Source of the DNA: Otis tarda
Taxonomy: Eukaryota > Chordata > Aves > Otidiformes > Otididae
Length of the DNA: 64,000 nucleotides
Reading direction: 5' to 3'
Assembly (NCBI GenBank): GCA_026413225.1
Contig: CM048552.1
Span: 133,747,053 to 133,811,052 of the forward strand
Below, piece by piece: positions 1 through 11,185 of the stretch; within the stretch, counting starts at the first letter, position 1; the number at the start of each line of letters is the position of its first letter. Below the pieces are notes generated by a model. That model ran no database searches. It was given only the letters and a program-made list of their open reading frames with translations, and had not been told where the DNA came from. Position numbers and translations under genes: made by a program.

Positions 1-1397
1 GAAGACATCACCTCTGAGGGGCAGGTAGAAAGAACTGCCTTTGTTCAGCCTTAGGAGGAGAGGATGGAGGTGGGGAACTTCATAACAGATTTCTAATATG
101 TAAAATATAACTGCAAAGAGCGTAATAATTAGTTGCTTTCCATATCCAGTTGTTTTCCACAGCTGACAAGAAGTATTCAGTTTAATTGCAGAGAAGAAAA
201 TGTAAGTCTGATTTTGGGGAAAAAAAAAATCAACTCTAAAGATACATAGCAACAGAGACATGGGAGGCTTTGGACTACCCTTTGTCAGAAGATTTCAAGA
301 AGCGTCTGGATATGGATCTGGCAGGGCTATCTCTCCTTCAGTGTGGGGCAGGGACCAGATGGCCTCTTGAATTTCTCCTTAGCAGATGATTCCCTCTTGG
401 GTTGATCCATAGTAGCATTCCCAAGTGGTTTCCCTAGAGAGAGCAGCCTGATCCATTACAACAGAAAAGCAAAACAGGGAAAACAAATTGAAGACAATGG
501 TGCTCAGAAGTAAAAATGAACAAGCTCTTAGCTCAAGGACTGTAAATAGACCCTGTGCAATCTTGAACAGTTTTGGCTTATCCTTCTGTAAGCAAAGAAG
601 TTAATAAGAAATTTTACGTGCTGTCTTTCACATCATAGCAGTGGAGAGGCAAAGGGCTGCATGCACAAGGCTGTGTGTGTGCTTCTGTGCTTAAAGCCTT
701 AGAGAACTCTCTAATTTTCTTTGATACAATACCAAGTTTTGCAAGTTTTAATATGTCATTTTAGCTTTTGGAGAAGGTGGTTTTCTTGCTAGCGTTTTTT
801 TCATGTGGATGCTGAATGGCTCATTACAGAATGGGCTATGCATTTCTGTGCAGGGACTATTGAACTATTTCATACCAATTATTAGGAATGGGAGAATCTC
901 ATCAATATAGGTTGACATCTGTGCCTAAAGAAAAATATTCATCTTATACAGGCAGGGTGCAATAATGAGATAGAGTTCCAAGAATGTGAATATAATACTC
1001 TACCTGAACATAAATTGGGATCTGGTATTTATTAGGTGATATAGCCTGAAAATGGATTTCAAATAGGCAAAAAAATACAATTCTGCAAACGAATTATCTG
1101 TACTTGAACGGACAGCTTATTTTTCATACAGTACTAGCCTCTGTTGCTGTAGGGGAAAAGGACTTGCTGAATCTAATATATAATTTTAACATATAGACGT
1201 TGAAATTCCTGTGGTAGGTAGTTTTGCTGTGCTTGGTATGTTTGGGAGACTAGGTATAGCCTAGAACTACATCAGAATGAAGGTAATTACATTTCCCTAC
1301 TGCCAGTAAAAACTAACCACCCAAGGTGAAGGGAATCAAACATTACCAACTGCTTAGTGACAGAGAAGGCTTGAAGGGATATGAAATTAATTCCTTT
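1..1397. other. Unique noncoding DNA, no gene seen
   Basis: AT-rich unique sequence with no long open frame on either strand and no recognisable repeat up to the CR1 tail at 1398. Short A runs and ordinary intergenic composition are all I see. Confidence 0.6.
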
Positions 1398-2311
1398 TCA
1401 TAGAATCATAGAATCATAGAATGGTTAGAGTTGGAAGGGACCTTCAAAGGTCATCTAGTCCAACCCCCCTGCAAGGAGCAGGGACATCCCTGACTAGATC
1501 AGGTTGCTCAGAGCCTCATCCAGCCTGGCCTTGAACATTTCCAGGGATGGGGCATCCACCACCTCTCTGGGCAACCTGTTCCAGTGCTCTACAAATCTCA
1601 TTGTAAAAAATTTTTTTCTAATATCTGATCTAAATCTACCTCCTTCTAATTTAAACCCATTACCCCTTGTCCTATCACAACAGGCCCTACTGAACAGCTT
1701 CTCCCCATCTTTCCTGTAGGCCCCCTTGAGGTATTGGAAGACTGCTATCAGGTCTCCCCGGAGCCTCCTCTTCTCCAGGCTGAACAGCCCCAATTCTCTC
1801 AGCCTGGCCTCATACGAGAGGTGCTCCAGCCCTCTGATCATCTTTGTGGCCCTTCTCTGGACCCTTTCCAACTGGTCCATGTCCTTCTTGTGTTGGGGGC
1901 TCCAGAACTGGACGCAGTACTCCAGGTGGGGTCTCACCAGGGCAGAGTAGAGGGGCAGAATCACCTCCCTCGACCTGCTGGCCACGCTCCTCTTGATGCA
2001 GCCCAGGATGCAGTTGGCCTTCTGGGCCGCAAGGGCGCATTGCCCACTCATGTTGAGCCTCTCGTCTACCAGCACTCCCAAGTCTTTCTCCTCAGGGCTG
2101 CTCTCAATCCATTCTCCACCCAGCCTGTATTTGTGCCTGGGATTGCCACGACCCAGGTGCAGGACCTTGCACTTGGCCTGGTTGAACTTCATGAGGTTGG
2201 CACGGGCCCACCTCTCCAGCCTGTCAAGGTCCCTCTGGATGGCATCCCTCCCTTCCAGCGAGTCGACGGCACCACACAGCTTGGTGTCATCGGCGAACTT
2301 GCTGAGGGTGC
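1398..2311 (-). mobile_element. CR1 LINE, 5'-truncated, minus strand
   Basis: Non-LTR retrotransposon of the CR1 clade. The 3' end lies at the left: about three copies of the complement of ATTCTATG at 1398-1422, then the complement of the usual CR1 3' UTR, then the C-terminal end of ORF2. The match to the copies at 18.4 and 46.8 kb stops near 2311, inside the reverse transcriptase just upstream of the F-A-D-D motif. This is the usual 5' truncation of LINE insertions. The sequence differs from the other two young copies only at scattered sites, so the insertion is recent. No target duplication is evident, which is normal for CR1. Confidence 0.95.
1494..2311 (-). pseudogene. CR1 ORF2 C-terminal fragment (end of reverse transcriptase and C-terminal region)
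   Basis: The minus-strand frame stays open from the truncation point at about 2311 to a TAG at 1494-1496. The first Met in it is at 2192 and gives 232 residues, but that is not a true start because the family protein begins some 600 residues earlier. The fragment begins at the F-A-D-D catalytic motif, covers the thumb region, and ends in a natural C-terminus (…DEALSNLI) with no frameshift. The other two young copies in the window are both broken in their last 40 codons, so this is the only intact C-terminus here. It cannot be functional alone because the endonuclease and most of the polymerase are missing. Confidence 0.9.
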
Positions 2312-3191
2312 ATCCATCAGCAATGGATCCATCACCATACTGTAACTGAAGGAGATTTAATGGAACATAAGTTTAAAGTGCCTGAAGCCATTCCCATTGC
2401 AGTGAGTAGAATACTTTCTGATAACTTCACTGGCATTTTTGTTCAGCCTACACAAAGCCTTTGCACTAGCCAGAACAAATGTTTTCTGAGGAATAAATTA
2501 AAAAAAGTAAAGCCACATGGGCTGATTTCTGAGTGCAATTGTCAGTCCTTTCTAAAGAAAAGAAAAAGAAGAACAATTTGAAGAACAAGATGATTATATT
2601 ATTTGTGCAAGTTGTAACTGTGTAATGTGGTGGCCAGTGAAAGTATTGTTCAAGATTTACGAAAGGTGAAGGTTTATTAGTGAACCTTGAGACACATCAT
2701 GAATACTAAGGGACTGAGGGACTCTATAATAACCAAAGTAGTAATTGCTTTTTTACAAAAAGAAAATATATTCTGTAGTCACCTTTTGCTTATTGATGAT
2801 GACTTTTCTGCCTATATTTATTTTATTATTATTCTGTCATGAGAAAAAATACACCAAAGACTACTCTTAACCATCTCAGCCATTGTAGCTTTGGCCTGGC
2901 GCCCAGGCTGCATCATCTCAGGGGAAGCTGGATTGCAGCATGACAGCAGAGCTCTAACTGGTTCAAAGCTGATGCCTGCTCAGTCCCTCCATGCTGCAAG
3001 CCATGGAAAGCGTCCTTCCATGCTTCTGAAACTCTCCCTGCGGATAGGCCGTTGTGGCAAGGGAAGTATCCTTGCCCACTCTGTGTCACCTCAGCTTGGC
3101 CAGCATCCTAAGAAAGGCTGGACACTGCCCAGAGGAGCTCCCAGCATGCATAGGAGAGGCTGCTATATGAGCATGGCAGCTGCCCTCGATT
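2312..3191. other. Unique noncoding DNA
   Basis: No gene or repeat recognised. Short open frames near 2360-2581 and 2891-3283 lack any family resemblance and look like chance frames. Confidence 0.5.
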
Positions 3192-3228
3192 CCTGTGAGA
3201 CCAGTGAATCTCTCACTGGTCTCACAGG
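3192..3228. repeat. Perfect 16-bp inverted repeat (hairpin)
   Basis: Arms at 3192-3207 and 3213-3228 are exact reverse complements, separated by a 5-base loop (ATCTC). The flanking bases do not extend the pairing. The stem is too short and the loop too tight for an ordinary microRNA precursor. An exact 16-bp pairing is unlikely by chance at this spacing, so a recent local inversion or duplication is the simplest explanation. Confidence 0.85.
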
Positions 3229-5600
3229 TGGACATTTCCTGTTGTGCAAGCTAAGGTGGCACTGCCCATGGGGGAGATCCTAACTTGGTCACCTCCATGA
3301 AGTACCTGAAGTTGCTGGGATGAATCGACCAATTGATTCCAATATTATATCAATAGCTTTAGACTTTGACTCCTTTTAAAAAAATCTGAGGTACTGTAAT
3401 TGAAGCCTTTTTTTTCCTCTTTAGCGCTTCGTTCAGCAGCACTGACATTGGTTTAGTATTTCTGGGTGGTGACTATCAAACACCACACTACTTAAATGAG
3501 AGTTGAAACAGGCGAATGTGTTCTTTGTTACAAGAGAAACAAGTTTGGAGAAAAAAACCAAGAAACTAGTACTTCTAAAAGATCTAAGTGAAATATTTGA
3601 TTTAGACCAGTCTGCTTAGAGGAGGAACAAGGCATCCCTTTTGACAGTCTGACTTGCATCTTAATTTGCAAGGGCTTACCTCCAAGGTTTGCATGGGACA
3701 AGGGAAACGTTTCTAACTCAGCTTCTGGCTTGAGCTTCTTAAAGTAACTTCTGCCATCTTTCACTGTCTGAATGCAGGTAGCATTATGGTTTGCCTTGCC
3801 ACAAACAGCTTGTTACTGTGGCACTTCTCTGCCAAGTAGCATTACCCGGGTACCATATTTCTGAGCAGCTGTGACTACGACTCGCGTAGGACCCCTGAGA
3901 TCAACATATTGTCATGGTGTATGAACATGTTGAACAGCTTTATAAACAACATTAAATCACATTGAGGCTCACTAATTATTTAGATATTAATGAATGTCCA
4001 TAGCATAGAATTCAAGTTTTGGTCTGTGATAATAGGAACATATTTATGAAGCAGAATGGTGCATCCCCCTTTCTCACTCCATGGCTTTACCTTGTCCTTC
4101 ATTAAGGATGTCTTGGAGACTGGAGGGGAGATTTTGCAAGGCACAGTGAATGGCAGAATGGTAGGACGTCTAACTCTCACTGTGCGTTTAAAATGTTCTT
4201 CAGAGCTTCTGTTTTGCACTGGCAGTAGAAGCTGGTGGACAGGTCTTGTTGGAAAATGGAGGCAGAACCCCTGGCTTTTTAACTGAGCAATTGTCTTCTG
4301 CTCCATTAGATGCTGCTCAGATTCAGTTCTCCCAATGCAAAAAAGCTTACAAAAACAACCACTATCCCAAAGTCCACCCCCTTCTCCAACTTCCAAACTC
4401 CCACATCTGAAAAAACTATGAATGAAGATACTTGAAAGAAAGTTTTATTTATTTTTTTTATTTCTGAGAACTTCACAGGCCATGTAGAGAGAACATCAAA
4501 GCAGAAAAGTCTCTAAGATATAATGATAAATCTTTTTTTTTCTTTTTTTCAAAATGCTGTTACCTCCTGGTGGAAAAGTTATTGCCTACATAATTTGTGC
4601 TTAATTTTATTTCTCAAATATCAGAATAAATTGCCCATTGTCACTAAAGTGTGTCTGTGCTTTGATCTCAGTGGATTACCTGGTGTAACAGGCAGCAGGC
4701 AGAATTTTTAAGAAAATCCTAATTTTACAGTTGCATCTAATAGAAAAAAAAAAAAGACATTCTGCACTTACACATTTTCTCCCTGATGTGAGAAGGAGAA
4801 AAGCTTTCAACACACACATACTCAACAGAGATTAAAGAGCAGAGGGCCAGTCTGAAATGTCCCAGTCATCTTAATATTACAGGTGGTTGAAAGAAAGCTA
4901 GCAGATGAAAGAACATTATTTTTGGAAAAACAACTTTTCCCTCCCCGTCTTTGCAGTGCAATTAATGCCTTTTTATTTGAATTTCCTTCAAGGGGACAGA
5001 TGAGAACATGTCAGCTTCAGTTAACTGGAGATGGCTGCAGTAGAAAGAGAAGGGTTGGCTTCTGCTTTGCCGTATGACATCCCAAAGAAGAGGTCTTGCA
5101 GACCAGAGTTATCTCTGGCTTTTAATAATGGCATTTAGCTTGTCTCTTCCGCATCTGTATTCCCAGGGGAAGAAAGCCACAGACTGAGGACAGCATGAGC
5201 AATCCCAGAGAGTGACTGTCAAGGCTGGGCAGAAGATGAAAGAAAGATCACATCAGTTACCTCTTTGTACTGTGCTGGGTGACACACAAGATGACAAACT
5301 GAAATGGTCTGTAGCTGGTGAGATGAAGCTTTTCATGCTGCCAGAAAAAAGCTGTCAGTATTCAATGGCTAAACATCCTTTGCTGTAAGACCAGCAAGAC
5401 ATCTTCCTACAGAGCTCAACCTGTCTTCCAAAAGTTAGTCATATAGGCTGGAAGAAAGTAGTGAACACATGACAGCACTCTTCACCAGGGTGCATGCTTG
5501 TACATGTTGAATCCAGGCTCAGTGCCTTTCTAGAGCCGTTGCCAGAATGAGTTAGTAGTAGTTTGCAGATTTTAATTTTAATCTGTTAGATTATGTAATA
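3229..5600. other. Unique noncoding DNA
   Basis: AT-rich sequence with several short A and T runs (for example near 4445-4460, 4530-4550 and 4742-4755). No gene, no recognisable repeat and no long open frame. Confidence 0.5.
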
Positions 5601-6425
5601 AAAGCTGGTCTGCACACCCACAATGGAGAACGGAGAGACAATGGCAGGGGGAGCCCGATCTACACCCTCTCCCAGCTACTCCCAGGCCCATCCCAGGGAC
5701 CATTGGCCCATCAGAGGCCAGTCTCCACACGCCCAGAGGAGAACAGGGGCATAGAGGCAGGTGGAAATCTAAATTAAATTAAGGACTCAGAGTAGCAAAC
5801 ACCCTGCCCAGACCCCTTCCAGGGCTGCCCCAGCAGGACCTCAGCTCCAGTATCCAGGTGTAAAACCCACCCTAAGAAGCTGCTAGGAGCAACTCTACAG
5901 ATCACCTTTTGGACTAAGTGGGGTTTCTGCATAGGGGTGGGACATGTTATAGGATGCAGGAGAAAAACAGTTTGGGATTGCACAGGACTTTTTATAGAAT
6001 GTTTAGGGGACAACACCCTGCCTCCTGACACCCTGTTTCTTGACCAATATCAGCAGCTAGGCAAGAGTGCCGACACTGCTTCCCCCTTGCCCCTCGAGCG
6101 ACATGGGCAGCATAAGCAGGATGCCACCTGCATGATTTGTGTAAAAGATAAGATTCACTCAAGTCACACTGACCTTGGTGGAGCCAGGGAGTGGGTGTGA
6201 CTCTTACCCACGTTCAGAAGGCATTTGCACTATTGGCTGTTGCTGCCGGATGACCCGGGACATTCAGTGTCCCGGGCACTCCGCTGAAGCCATAGCATCA
6301 CTTGTGATCCTGTGTTTGCTGTAGGTGATCAGGTGAGTTGCTCTATGGGCGTGTTGTTGCTCATCATTCTTACTAACCCAATAAAGCTTTGGTTTATAAT
6401 GTGTTGTCAGACTCCATTACTGTTC
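5600..6425 (+). mobile_element. Possible old LTR-like segment (uncertain)
   Basis: A GC-richer block that differs in texture from its surroundings. It has a TATA-like stretch near 5990, a strong GC hairpin at 6254-6276 and an AATAAA at 6380-6385. About 35 bases later a CA-rich end is followed by a purine-rich GGGGAGGGACC. The order of promoter-like box, hairpin, poly(A) signal and short tail resembles a retroviral LTR. I could not find paired termini, a target duplication or a second copy, so this is only a suggestion. A non-repeat origin, such as an old 3' UTR, is also possible. Confidence 0.25.
6254..6276. repeat. GC-rich hairpin, 9-bp perfect stem
   Basis: Arms CCCGGGACA (6254-6262) and TGTCCCGGG (6268-6276) are exact reverse complements around a 5-base loop. 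It lies about 105 bases upstream of the AATAAA at 6380. It could be an RNA structure in a transcribed LTR or UTR, or a chance palindrome around the CCCGGG core. Confidence 0.7.
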
Positions 6426-9400
6426 GAGCCACAGGGGAGGGACCAAATGTGGGAAAAGGCAAAGCTAAAACTAGGCAGACAAGATCAGTTTAAGAAATCA
6501 GAACAACTGAGTATCATGGAATCAGATGATAATTATCTGTAGATAGGTTTGTGCATGTTTTGGACTTGTGACTAAACCAACATCTTGTCTTTTGCTGACC
6601 TGTGCTTGCAGAGTGTCAAGGCTGCACCGTAATGTGCTGCTGCCCAACACGTAGGCTGAGGGTGAGCAAGAGGTTGTGGGAGGGACAGTCGGGACAGCTG
6701 ACCTGAACTTACCAAAGGGATACTCCATACCGTATGATGCTATGTTCAGCAATAAAAGCTCAAGGAAAGGAGGACAAAGGGGGTACATTTGTGGTTGTGG
6801 TGTTTGACTTCCCAATAAACCATCATGAGTTCTAAGGCTCTGCTTTCCAGGAAGTGGCTTGACAACTGCCTACTGATGCGAAATAGAGAATAAAAAACAT
6901 ATTTTGCTTTACTTCCGAACATAGCTTTTGTTTCAGCTCTCATTATCTCAATATCTGAGTCTTTTCATCTTCCTTTTATTTTCTCTCCACCCCACAAAAG
7001 TGAGTGAGCAGCTGAGAGGGTGTTTGGCTGTTGGCTGGGGTCAACTCATCACAGTACAGTTTGAGAATTTCAATGTACGCGTGTACATATGTCTACATTA
7101 CCTAGATAAATACACAGCTATGTCACAAGACCGTGTGTTTCAAGCTAGAAATTGTATAGGAATATCCAGTTCTCAGTAATTTCACTGTAAATGGAGCTTT
7201 TGAATGCTTGGAATAGATTAAAGCAACAGCCTGTGGAAAATGGTGTTCATCCATGTGATAACATGAAGCACATGCACTAAATAGAATCATACATTTTTTA
7301 TTTCATCACTTATTATTAGTATAGTATTTCAGCTCAGTTAATTTATTTAAAGATTATCCAGCCTCTCTGAGGAGGCCAAACTGTTGTCCAAATACTTTGC
7401 TTACAAGGCACCTGCAAGAGGGCAGGCTAAGCCGCCTTTTCTTTCATATACATGGGCAGGCCTCTGCTGAGGACAGAGGTGTGCCCGCCAGCTGTATCCT
7501 TCTTCTTGCCTTTTCTAAAGGCAGACATCACTTGCCTCTCTCCAACATCTGTACAGAGAGCTAGAGTCTCTCAGCCCTGAACAATAAGTGCTCTGAATCA
7601 CTTGTTGCCTTCCCGAATAAAGCCATTGTGTTAGGATAACCTCCATCTAACTTTATTCCTCCACTTCAAGTGCCTGAACTAGGAACCAAAGGACCTCTGC
7701 AGAGCTCTGAATGACCTGCTGGGGCCTCATAACCCATTCAGGCTCCTAAAATCCCTTACAGAACTTCCTGCCCCTGTTATCATCCCACTGATCTGCCTCG
7801 AGCATCTTACTAAGTGGACTGAATACAGCCTTCTGTAATCAGTGATCCATTTTCACCAGCTGCTCTTTCAGTGCCCCATGAAAACTCACATTTGAAGGAG
7901 AAGAAAGTCTGAATGCAGAGGACTTGTGTGAAATGAGGACAACTGCTGGTCTCTGTACCTTTACTGGGTGTAGTGGTGCATGGCAAACAAACAGAAGAGC
8001 TTAACTTGGAGACCTAAGATGATGGCAGAGCTTTCTTTTTTTGGAGAAAATAAAATCTCTATACTTTGTGAACTGAACTAGAACCGGACTTGCAAACTAC
8101 AGAGATACAATAACCTTATAGCACTAAAATTCGCATCTAGACAGTCACTTTGCAGAGACCAAGGCATTCCAGAGACAGGATTTAGACACCCTGAAACACG
8201 AAATGAAAGCCCAAGTCAAAATGGTCCTGAAAGTAGGTCCCCCTGTAATATGCCTTGCAGAGTGGTAGGTGAAAGGTGCAGAGAAGGACTAGCATATGCT
8301 ACGCTGGTAAATGCTCCATGCAGAGCTTCCTGGGAGGATCACTCTGTCCCCTTTACAGACTACAGGTCCAGCTGTTCCCCTGGCAGGCACTGTGCAAGCC
8401 TCTCGCCCCAGTCAGGTTGCACTGGCTGTTGAATAAATCCTGGAGGACAAGGGCTCCCAAAAGTACAAGAATGAGGTTACAGAGACTTTGAAAGTGCAGG
8501 CGCAGGATGGCAACAGCAGCCCAAGGTCTACAAATGCAAGTCCGAAGTGGTTGATTACTGGTGACTAAGGGAATGCAGTCAGCCTTGGGACCTGGGTAAA
8601 ACAGGTTTGAGGGATAACACAGGAGAAGCAAGCATCCAACATACATGAAATATACACAAAGAAAACAAATATAAGGAGAAATAAAGACCAATGAAGAAAG
8701 GATAGATAAGTGGTCTGTGTTAGCTAATGTGTAATCATGAACCCCACTATCAACATCAGATTTCCCGGAGTGAAGAAAACAGGTTACTGAGGACATGTCA
8801 TGACCCCAGGTCCTCTCAGGGGAGGCTGGTGCCACTGACATTAGGAATCAGAAGGGCAGGGGAAAGGCTCACAACACACCATGGGAAAGGTGGATACAAG
8901 AGAGTTCATGCAGCACAATTTTTAACTGTTTCTTATTCAGAGTTTTTCCTGTGATAATTATATAATTTGGACAGTAAGTTTAAGTATCATTGTAACTGGA
9001 GTAGTAATGACTCTTTGATTAGACTTTTGCAACTTTAGTTAGACTAATAACACATCTTAGCTTTGCATATAAGGTGCACTGCTTTAGCCCAGAGAAGTTA
9101 CGTGCGGTATTTTGTCTTGAGCCTTAGCTGCAATTTGGATGCACTGCATCCATACCTTCCATGTGCTTCAGCCAATATTTGATGTCTGGAATTGGGCACT
9201 CCCTACCTGTCTTAGGAAATACATTAGAATCTGGTGCTCATCAGTATTCAGTAACCCCTTCATAGCAGTTTCTACAAAACTTGGTTTTAGTTAGCAGAAA
9301 TTGTCTGTCATGACAAATGTGTCAGAGTTGACATTAACACACCAGTTGTGGTGGTGTGTATAAAGCGGTGCCTTTTCCTCTTCAGAGAGAGAATATATTG

Positions 9401-10735
9401 CTGCTCCCTTCCCCCCCGCGTGCTGCTAGTCACATTGCAAAAGATAATACATTCTCTGATGATTTGAGTCTGTTGGGGTGGATGATTTTTCTCACATTGT
9501 TGTACTTTTTCTGCTTCCCCTTATTTGTTATCAATCGGTCTGGCTTCCAGTGAAAGACTCAGTGTGAAAAATGCCCTTCTTTATTTTGTTTGAAGGCCAT
9601 CCAGCCCCCTGTAAATGAAACAGAGGGGAGAAAAAAGACATTTGAGCTTTTCAGACTTTCAGTCAGATGTAGAGATTTCTGCAAAGAAAAGCAAAGAAAT
9701 TTAATCCAGAGGAGACTGAGTTTCTCACAAAAGATGGTAAGGTTTATGCATATGGGGCAAATTCCTAGTCTGTTCAGAGGATATGAAAGACATAGACTGG
9801 AAGAAAAGAGATGAAAGAGCCTTTATAAATAGCAGTTCAAAATCTTATCAGCACAGTACCGGGAGCTGGACAATATTACAATCGGAAGGATGCTGCTGCG
9901 TCCAGCTGTGGGAGGCAGGCCGTCGGGTGAAATCCTCACCTGGCCCACAGGTAGCAGCACAATGAATGGAAGCGAGGGCTGGGGGTCTGTATCTGGGGCT
10001 CACGCTTGGGCTCGAGACCTGCGAAGGACAACACACGATGATGCTCTGGCCTCTCTTTCTGGTCACTGCACATCTTGCAAGCTACTCATACAGCTGACAA
10101 CTGTTCCACAGAGAGCCTGCAAAATCTGTCCCTAAAGAAATGCCGAGAGTTTGCACCAGGCTTTGTTTTTGTCCAGTTAAAAGTTGAAATTGTGACTAAT
10201 AATCTGAAGCATTTCATTGAAGCTTTTTAACATTTTTATATTAAAAGTTACTTGCTATTAAGAGAAAATAAAACAGAAAGTGGCAAAACAAATTTCCTTT
10301 CAAGTCAATGTGTTTCCACTGGATGTTTTTCTCTTCTTCAGATCTTCTTTAGGAAAAGTTGTTCTGTGAGGAAAATCTCAACCACTTCATTTGCAATAAG
10401 GGCAGCAGAAAGCTGAACTGTGTTCCTTAAGTAATCTGAATTCAATTTTTCCTAATTTTCCTTAGCTTAGCATAGCTACAGAATTCTGACAACGTTTCAT
10501 GTTCACGTCATGTCATTTGTGTTTACAAGGTTATATTTTATTTCCCTCTGCCACTCATGCATATGAAAGTGCCTGGAATTTGGGTCTCAGTGACTGTTTC
10601 ATAAAAGAACAACTAAAACCAGAAAACGAGTGTAGCTTTATGTTAGAATAGGGGGAAAAAATTGTCAAAAAGGTCCTTTATTATTGCTCTCCAGCTGTCA
10701 AGATAAGGGTTCTCACTTTATGTGCAAGTGTGGAT
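6426..10735. other. Unique noncoding DNA
   Basis: No gene or repeat that I recognise. Open frames of 60-160 codons on both strands (for example near 8250-8840 and 9848-10135) show no known domain. They lack the strand bias or repeated conservation expected of coding exons. Confidence 0.5.
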
Positions 10736-10739
10736 GACA

Positions 10740-11185
10740 AACCTTATGTTTCAGTTCTTATGTCTGCAAACCACCAAAGACAGGAAAATGTCTTCGTCGT
10801 GTGTCTCTAAAACCTGAGCCAGGAGAAAACGTTAAAAGAGGACCCCCCTGCCTATCGAGCTGTGATTCCTTTTCTGTCAACTCCTTTTGGAGGATTAAAG
10901 AAAGAGAGCTGGGAAATAGTGTCTCCCTGCTGTTGATTTGCTGTTGCTCATTAGGATGGTGTGAGCATGTGGCAATTCAATCTTCAGTTGAATTGTTGCT
11001 GTGCAAATATTCCATTATTTGATCTCTGCAGATTAAACGATTTCTCTCAGTGAGAAAATGTATTCAATTTGCTATTACTTAGGGTAAATCTCAGGCCTTA
11101 TGGAGCTCGTATGAGAGGCAAAGTAGATAATGAAAGGCGAGTTTGTCAAATAATGAAAATGTCAGCGCGGTTGAAAGTTTATATA
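10740..11185. promoter_or_regulatory. Candidate noncoding regulatory element
   Basis: Unique AT-rich stretch dense in short homeobox-, octamer- and SOX-like words: TTGATTTGC, ATTGTTGCTG, TGTGCAAATATTCC near 11000, GATTAAACGA near 11031, TCAAATAATG near 11145. It has no repeat character and no coding frame. This texture is common in conserved vertebrate enhancers. I infer it from composition alone, and no conservation has been tested. Confidence 0.25.

Noticed and set aside
1734..2345. 203-codon plus-strand frame
   Set aside because: It is the antisense shadow of CR1 ORF2; the same shadow appears opposite the copies at 18.4 and 46.8 kb.
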